From NCBI GenBank assembly GCA_017441825.1, contig JAFRVD010000062.1:24695-88694 (forward strand): a stretch of 64,000 nt of DNA. The letters run 5' to 3'. Under the pieces are notes generated by a model that was not told the origin of the DNA, did not search any database, and saw nothing but the letters and a program-made list of their open reading frames with translations. Positions within the stretch are counted from its first letter, which is position 1. Each line of letters starts with the position of its first letter. Both the position numbers and the translations under genes were made by a program. Below are positions 59,845-64,000 of the stretch, one piece after another. The stretch comes from Lachnospiraceae bacterium. Lineage in GTDB: Bacteria > Bacillota > Clostridia > Lachnospirales > Lachnospiraceae.

Positions 59845-61863
59845 TTATTTTTTGTAATACGGAAGGACCTTCCGGAACCTTCCCGAAATGAGTTCGGGCC
59901 GTTCGATCCCCTTGACCGTCCGGATCCTCCGCTCGACAAAGCCGCGGAGCTTTTCCATGTACTCGTCTTCAGTGATCTTCCCTTCGGAGACGTAGGACAG
60001 CCCTTTTTCCCAGCTGGCCGTAAGCTCCGGGGAAAGAAGCTGCGCCATGGACGCGTCCACAACGTCAAAAATGAGCTCACCGAGGAGTTCCGGAGACACG
60101 GCCTGTGTCTTCCTGTTGATCTGTATATAGCGGTTATTTTCGAGCTTTTTGAGGATCTCCGCACGTGTTGCTGAGGTGCCGATCCCGCTGCCCTTGATCT
60201 GGGCGCGGAGCTCCTCGTCCTCTATAAGCTGTCCCGCGTTCTCCATCGCGAGGATCAGGCTGCCGGACGTGTACCGTTTCGGCGGCGATGTCTCGCCCTC
60301 CCGGACGTCAAACGACTTTACCGGAAGGAGCATTCCTTTCTTAAGCGCCTTCAGCGCCTCCTGGACGTTCGCGTCCGCGATGCTCTCTTCACCCGGAGCC
60401 TCGTCTCCCGCGCTGCCTTTTCCCGCGCTGCTCCCCGCCTTCTCCGCATTGGGAGCCGCAACTGTAAGCCAGCCCGGATCCTTTAACACGCGGAACGATG
60501 CGAAGAAATGCTCGGTCTTCCTTTTGACCTCTGCCTGATACCTCTCATAGACGGCCGCCGGGTAGAAAATGGAAAGGAACCTCCGGACGATCACGTCGTA
60601 GACCTGCTTCTTTACGGGCTCGAGCCTTCCGAGTGCGGAAAGCCCCTGCCCCGTCGGGATGATCGCGTAATGGTCCGTGATCTTTTTATCGTCCGTGTAG
60701 CGGGACTTTTCGATCCCGCGATGCTTTCCCTGTTCCAGGATCCCTGCGGCTTCCTTAGCGAGCGGCTCATAGCCCATGAGGCCTTTAAGATTCACGCCGA
60801 TCTCCCTGGCTGCCGCGGTAGATAATACGCGGGCGTCGGTCCGGGGATACGTCACGAGCTTCTTTTCATAAAGCTCCTGGACGATCGCGAGCGTTTCGTC
60901 CGGCGTCTTCTTAAACCGCCGAGAGCACTCGTTCTGAAGCTCCGCGAGGTTAAAGAGGAGCGGCGGGTTCTTTTTCTCGGTCTTCTTCTCGTTCGAAACG
61001 ACCTCGGCCATAACCGGCGGGTCCGTGAGGAGGTACCGGATGAGCTCCTCAGCCTTTTCTCGGGTCAGAAAGCCTGAGTCCCGGTAGAGTTTCGGGTCAC
61101 CGAAGTACTTCGAATCCTCCGTGACGCGCCACTCCATGGTGAGCGGCGTATTTCCGGCCATGAAGGTCCCGGCCACCTTGAAGAACTCTGTCTTCACAAA
61201 GTCCCGGATCTCCCGCTCGCGTCTCACGATCATGCCGAGCACGCAGGTCATCACGCGGCCTATCGCAAGGACCGCCCTGTCCGACTTCAGCGTGCTTTTG
61301 ATGACCGGTCCGAACTTTAACGTTAACGCGCGGGAGAAGTTGATCCCCATGAGGTAGTCCTCCCGGGCGCGGCAGTAGGCGGCGTCCGAAAGCGCGTCGT
61401 ACGCGGTCTCGTCCTTGGCTTCCCGGATCCCCCGGAGGATCTCCTCTTTCGTCTGGGAATCGATCCACACGCGCTTTTCCTGCTTTCCGCGGACTCCCGC
61501 CATTTCCCGGACGAGCCTGTAGATGTACTCGCCCTCGCGTCCCGAGTCCGTGCAGACGTAGATCGTGTCCACGTCCTTCCGCGTGAGGATCCCCTTCACC
61601 GTATTGAACTGTTTTTTCACGCCGTCGATCACCTCGTACCGGAATTTCTCCGGCAGGAACGGGAGCGTATCCATGCTCCAGCGCTTCAGAGAAGGATCAT
61701 AGGCGTCCGGATAGCTCATCGTCACAAGATGCCCGACGCACCAGGTGATAATGCAGTCCTCCGATTCGATATAGCCGTCGCGCCGCGCGCCGGACACACC
61801 CAGCACCCGGGCAAATTCCTGCGCAACACTCGGCTTTTCTGCAATATAAACGGTCTTACCCAT
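59845..61863 (-). CDS. topB: DNA topoisomerase III (type IA)
   Basis: 672 residues. N-terminal Toprim domain starting KTVYIAEKPSVAQEFARVLG, with acidic CTDSGREGEYIYRLV, and the catalytic tyrosine in VTYPRTDARVLST (near residue 339). It relaxes or decatenates single-stranded DNA crossings. No C-terminal zinc-finger Cys clusters are present, which is usual for TopB as opposed to TopA. A Ser/Gly/Glu-rich insertion lies near residue 475-500. It starts 9 bases after galM and is probably co-transcribed with it. Confidence 0.94.
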   Translation of the reverse strand: MGKTVYIAEKPSVAQEFARVLGVSGARRDGYIESEDCIITWCVGHLVTMSYPDAYDPSLKRWSMDTLPFLPEKFRYEVIDGVKKQFNTVKGILTRKDVDTIYVCTDSGREGEYIYRLVREMAGVRGKQEKRVWIDSQTKEEILRGIREAKDETAYDALSDAAYCRAREDYLMGINFSRALTLKFGPVIKSTLKSDRAVLAIGRVMTCVLGMIVRREREIRDFVKTEFFKVAGTFMAGNTPLTMEWRVTEDSKYFGDPKLYRDSGFLTREKAEELIRYLLTDPPVMAEVVSNEKKTEKKNPPLLFNLAELQNECSRRFKKTPDETLAIVQELYEKKLVTYPRTDARVLSTAAAREIGVNLKGLMGYEPLAKEAAGILEQGKHRGIEKSRYTDDKKITDHYAIIPTGQGLSALGRLEPVKKQVYDVIVRRFLSIFYPAAVYERYQAEVKRKTEHFFASFRVLKDPGWLTVAAPNAEKAGSSAGKGSAGDEAPGEESIADANVQEALKALKKGMLLPVKSFDVREGETSPPKRYTSGSLILAMENAGQLIEDEELRAQIKGSGIGTSATRAEILKKLENNRYIQINRKTQAVSPELLGELIFDVVDASMAQLLSPELTASWEKGLSYVSEGKITEDEYMEKLRGFVERRIRTVKGIERPELISGRFRKVLPYYKK

Positions 61864-61872
61864 TATGGATGG

Positions 61873-62934
61873 TTATTTCTCCTTTGTATAAAAGCGGTAG
61901 ACCGTGAGGGAAGTCCGCTCTTCGCCGGCTCTTACGACCGGCTGCGCGAAATTCGGATGGTGGATGGCGTCCGGGGCGTACTGCGTCTCAAAGCAGACGG
62001 CCTGGTGGTTTCCGTAATGCGCGCCGTCCGTGCCGTGCGGGAAATCCATCCCGTTCGAGGTGTACATCTGCATGCCCGGAAGGTCCGTGTAGACCTCCAT
62101 GACGATGCCGCTCTTCTCGCCTTCGCAGACGGCAACTAACTCCGCGTCTTCCTGGACTTCTCCGCCGTTCACCACAAAGTTGTGGTCGTAGCCGTTGCCG
62201 AACTTAAGCGCTTCATCGTCCTGCCCGATATCCTGCCCGATGGTCTTCGGATTCCGGAAATCGAACGGCGTACCGGTCACGTCCATGAGCTCGCCGGTCG
62301 GGATCAGGCGGTCGTCGGTCTTCGTGATGGCATCGGAATGGATGGTTACGATATGGCCGAGAATGTCCCCGGACGCGTCCCCGTTCAGGTTGAAGTACGA
62401 ATGGTTCGTCATATTGAAGATGGTATCCTGGTCCGAAAGACCGTAGTACTGGATCAGGAGCTCGTTGTCATCGGTCAGCGTATAGGTCACTTCGATGTCG
62501 ATGTTTCCGGGATAGCCCTGGTCTCCGTCCGGCGACGTCATGAAGAACATGACGCTCTCTCCGTCGTCCCCGGCCTCCGCTTCCGCGTTCCATTTGCGGG
62601 TGAGATACCCGTTCGGGGCACTGTGAAGATTCACGTTGCCCGGGCCCGGCGTCAGATGATATGTGTTCCCGTTGATCTCAAACTCCGCCTTGTCGATGCG
62701 GTTTCCGGAGCGGCCGATGGTCGCGCCGAAGTAGCTCGGGTTCTTCGTGTACAGCTCGAACGAGTCGTAGCCAAGCACTACGTTCCGCTTCTTTCCGTCC
62801 TTGTCCGGGACCTTCAGGGTCACGAGGACGGCGCCGAGGTCAGTGACCGCGGCTTCCATGCCGTTTTTGTTCTTCAGCGTATAAAGGGTGATCTCCTCAC
62901 CGTTTTCCAGCGTGCCGAATCTTCTCTTTTCCAT
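61873..62934 (-). CDS. galM: Aldose 1-epimerase (galactose mutarotase)
   Basis: 353 residues. Interconverts alpha and beta anomers of glucose or galactose. Active-site signatures: GNRIDKAEF with Arg, NLHSAPNG with His (near residue 101), the NMTNHSYFNL motif with the catalytic His (near 180), and a late VCFETQYAPDAIHHP with the catalytic Glu. The start is the ATG at 62934, five bases after GAGGAGG; a longer frame to 63087 runs through leader hairpins. It heads the galM-topB-to-telA operon behind a strong promoter and a leader of about 185 bases. Confidence 0.94.
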   Translation of the reverse strand: MEKRRFGTLENGEEITLYTLKNKNGMEAAVTDLGAVLVTLKVPDKDGKKRNVVLGYDSFELYTKNPSYFGATIGRSGNRIDKAEFEINGNTYHLTPGPGNVNLHSAPNGYLTRKWNAEAEAGDDGESVMFFMTSPDGDQGYPGNIDIEVTYTLTDDNELLIQYYGLSDQDTIFNMTNHSYFNLNGDASGDILGHIVTIHSDAITKTDDRLIPTGELMDVTGTPFDFRNPKTIGQDIGQDDEALKFGNGYDHNFVVNGGEVQEDAELVAVCEGEKSGIVMEVYTDLPGMQMYTSNGMDFPHGTDGAHYGNHQAVCFETQYAPDAIHHPNFAQPVVRAGEERTSLTVYRFYTKEK

Positions 62935-63118
62935 GCCGACCTCCTCACGGTTCTTTTCGTTATCTGTTCCTCTTATTTCTCCGGAGCCGGACGTGCCGTC
63001 CGGCCTCGCTTCAATTAATGATCCGCGGGTCCCGCGTCTTTTCCGGCCGCCTCTCGCAAACGACCGGCGAGGGAACATCTCCCCCATAAAGATGACAGAA
63101 TCCCACCTTTAGCTTTAA
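62935..63118 (-). promoter_or_regulatory. Long structured 5' leader of galM
   Basis: About 185 bases between the predicted transcription start and the galM ATG. It holds a strong 8-bp hairpin GCCGGACG/CGTCCGGC (about 62985-63003), a CGCGGG/CCCGCG palindrome (about 63021-63035), and an AAAGGTGGG near its 5' end. No riboswitch family was recognised. The next bases up to 63153 are the promoter. Between 63154 and 63233 I see nothing else. Confidence 0.4.
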
Positions 63119-63124
63119 CGATTT

Positions 63125-63153
63125 ATTTTACCTTATTCATTGAGAAAAGTCAA
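63125..63153 (-). promoter_or_regulatory. Sigma-A promoter of the galM operon
   Basis: Minus strand: -35 TTGACT at 63148-63153, 17-base spacer, -10 TAAAAT at 63125-63130. Good match to the housekeeping consensus; it faces away from the divergent tRNA promoter 80 bases to the right. Confidence 0.85.
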
Positions 63154-63233
63154 CATGACAGGGAGAGGCTTTGCCCTCGGAAAAGCGTCCGGGCGGACGA
63201 CTTGTTTTTTGTTCGCAAAATACAAATTACCTC

Positions 63234-63262
63234 TTGACAAACCCCTGCCCTTATTGTATTAT
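63234..63262 (+). promoter_or_regulatory. Promoter of tRNA-Thr
   Basis: -35 TTGACA at 63234-63239, 17-base spacer, -10 TATTAT at 63257-63262. The tRNA 5' end lies 12 bases after the -10 box, so there is almost no leader. Confidence 0.87.
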
Positions 63263-63274
63263 TCTCATTGTTCT

Positions 63275-63347
63275 GCTGACATGGCACAGGTGGTAGCGCA
63301 CCTCATTGGTAGTGAGGAGGTCCCGGGTCCGAGTCCCGGTGTCAGCT
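63275..63347 (+). tRNA. tRNA-Thr (anticodon GGU)
   Basis: 73 nt cloverleaf: acceptor GCTGACA pairs fully with TGTCAGC, anticodon stem CCTCA/TGAGG with loop TTGGTAG (anticodon GGT in DNA), T arm CCGGG/CCCGG with loop TCCGAGT, discriminator T. The CCA end is not encoded. The D stem GCAC/GCGC contains an A-C mismatch at its third pair. Reads ACC and ACU codons. Confidence 0.93.
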
Positions 63348-63348
63348 T

Positions 63349-63390
63349 AAATGCCCCGGATCCTGCATTCGTACAGGATCCGGGGCATTT
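63349..63390 (+). terminator. Hairpin terminator after tRNA-Thr
   Basis: Perfect 17-bp stem (63349-63365 with 63374-63390), 8-base loop, beginning one base after the discriminator base. The stem itself ends in TTT and is followed by GCATTT, so the T tract is short. It probably ends the tRNA transcript. Confidence 0.75.
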
Positions 63391-63499
63391 GCATTTCGGG
63401 AATCCATTCACTTTTCAGCCTTTTCTTCTCTCATTCATTCTTCTTCCTGCCGCGAGAAACATTAAGCGAAATTAAACTATTTTTTTCTAAAAAACATAG

Positions 63500-63530
63500 A
63501 TTCTTAACATATTCTGAGTATAATAAGAAT
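63500..63530 (+). promoter_or_regulatory. Promoter with overlapping palindrome before the ABC ATPase gene
   Basis: A TATAAT box at 63519-63524 lies inside an interrupted inverted repeat with outer arms ATTCTTA (63500-63506) and TAAGAAT (63524-63530). No good -35 is seen. A palindrome over the -10 region is a usual place for a repressor or activator. The surrounding 63391-63558 is AT-rich and holds no gene. Confidence 0.5.
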
Positions 63531-63558
63531 AGATTTTTTTCGCATCTACGGAGTACCA

Positions 63559-64000
63559 ATGTTAAAGCTTAGAAACATCAAAAAGCAATACCGGACCGGT
63601 TCCCTCGTGCAGAACGCTTTGAACGGCGTCTCACTGAACCTCCGCGATAATGAATTCGTCTCCATTCTGGGGCCCTCTGGCTCCGGAAAAACTACGCTGC
63701 TCAATATCATCGGCGGACTGGACGTATATGATGAGGGAGAGCTCATCATCAACAACGTCTCCACCAAAAACTATAAAAACCGTGACTGGGACTCCTACCG
63801 CGCCCATACCATCGGCTTTGTTTTCCAGAGCTACAACCTGATCCCGCACCAGTCGGTCCTTCGGAACGTGGAGCTCGCGCTAACGATCTCCGGAAAGAAA
63901 CGGAATGCCAGGAAGCGGAAGGCCATGGAGGCGCTCCGCGAGGTGGGCCTTGAAGAGCACGCCCATAAAAAGCCGAACCAGCTCTCCGGCGGGCAGATGC
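63559..64000 (+). CDS. ABC transporter ATP-binding protein, LolD/MacB/FtsE type, partial
   Basis: First 147 residues of an ATPase, cut by the right edge. Walker A is GPSGSGKTT (near residue 40), Q-loop FVFQSYNLIPHQ, and the ABC signature starts in NQLSGGQM at the last bases. The sequence matches ATPases that work with MacB/FtsX-type permeases for peptide or antibiotic export or sensing. Start ATG at 63559 with GGAG five bases upstream. It is the only protein gene here on the plus strand and starts a new transcription unit. A low-GC upstream region and a palindromic promoter suggest regulated expression. A permease gene is expected just beyond the window. Confidence 0.88.
   Translation, partial: MLKLRNIKKQYRTGSLVQNALNGVSLNLRDNEFVSILGPSGSGKTTLLNIIGGLDVYDEGELIINNVSTKNYKNRDWDSYRAHTIGFVFQSYNLIPHQSVLRNVELALTISGKKRNARKRKAMEALREVGLEEHAHKKPNQLSGGQM

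Noticed and set aside
62935-63087. N-terminal extension of galM to 63087
   Set aside because: It would translate the hairpin-rich leader; the ATG at 62934 has a strong ribosome binding site and gives the normal family length.
1-64000. CRISPR arrays, insertion sequences, prophage
   Set aside because: No regularly spaced direct repeats, transposase, integrase or phage structural genes were seen.

Overview
The window looks like a stretch of chromosome from a fairly GC-rich member of the Lachnospiraceae or a close relative (Firmicutes, Clostridia). The reasons are the Firmicutes-type ribosome binding sites and promoters, a Clostridia-type 6S RNA, QueH, SepF, a DUF512 radical-SAM protein, the XpaC/TelA pair, and a DUF5716/DUF5717-like module that I associate with Lachnospiraceae. 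Almost everything is on the minus strand. Only a tRNA-Thr and a truncated ABC transporter ATPase gene at the far right are on the plus strand. No CRISPR array, insertion sequence, phage gene or rRNA was seen.

Region 1 (1-16737) is an accessory carbohydrate locus. One promoter at 16694 appears to drive 14 minus-strand genes with short gaps: a lipoprotein sugar-binding protein and two permeases, a serine beta-lactamase-family esterase, a polysaccharide deacetylase, two esterases, a second pair of permeases with a second binding protein, and four more esterases. The last of these runs off the left edge. Two LplABC-type importers sit with eight hydrolases that would remove acyl or acetyl groups, yet there is no glycosidase, no transporter ATPase and no regulator. 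The likely job is stripping ester decorations from an acylated oligosaccharide or glycoside and importing the product; the substrate is unknown.

Region 2 (16791-25659) runs from a DUF512 protein through Der GTPase and PlsY acyltransferase into a MoxR ATPase, DUF58, transglutaminase and SGNH hydrolase series, ending in a strong terminator. Region 3 (25675-33464) holds rpsT with its own promoter and terminator, then alr, queH, rpoD, leuS, a 6S RNA gene, an RluA-family pseudouridine synthase and lspA.

Region 4 (33499-48448) is a cell-envelope and division operon: signal peptidase I, murF, miaA, a Met-gamma-lyase-like PLP enzyme, radC, mreC, mreD, PBP2, an orphan MinD-like ATPase, rodA, a D-Ala-D-Ala carboxypeptidase, an HlyD-like membrane protein, a YggS-type PLP protein and sepF. 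Several of its genes start with TTG or GTG inside the stop codon of the gene before. rplS follows with its own promoter and terminator.

Region 5 (48994-63153) is a second long operon from a sigma-A promoter in front of galM: galM, topB, a small membrane protein, a 1092-residue protein, an Hsp70/actin-fold-like protein, a 268-residue protein, valS, xpaC and telA. The four genes between topB and valS form a compact module without known function and are the best candidate here for an undescribed cellular system. On the right, a tRNA-Thr(GGU) gene with promoter and hairpin precedes a LolD/MacB-type ATPase gene cut by the window edge.
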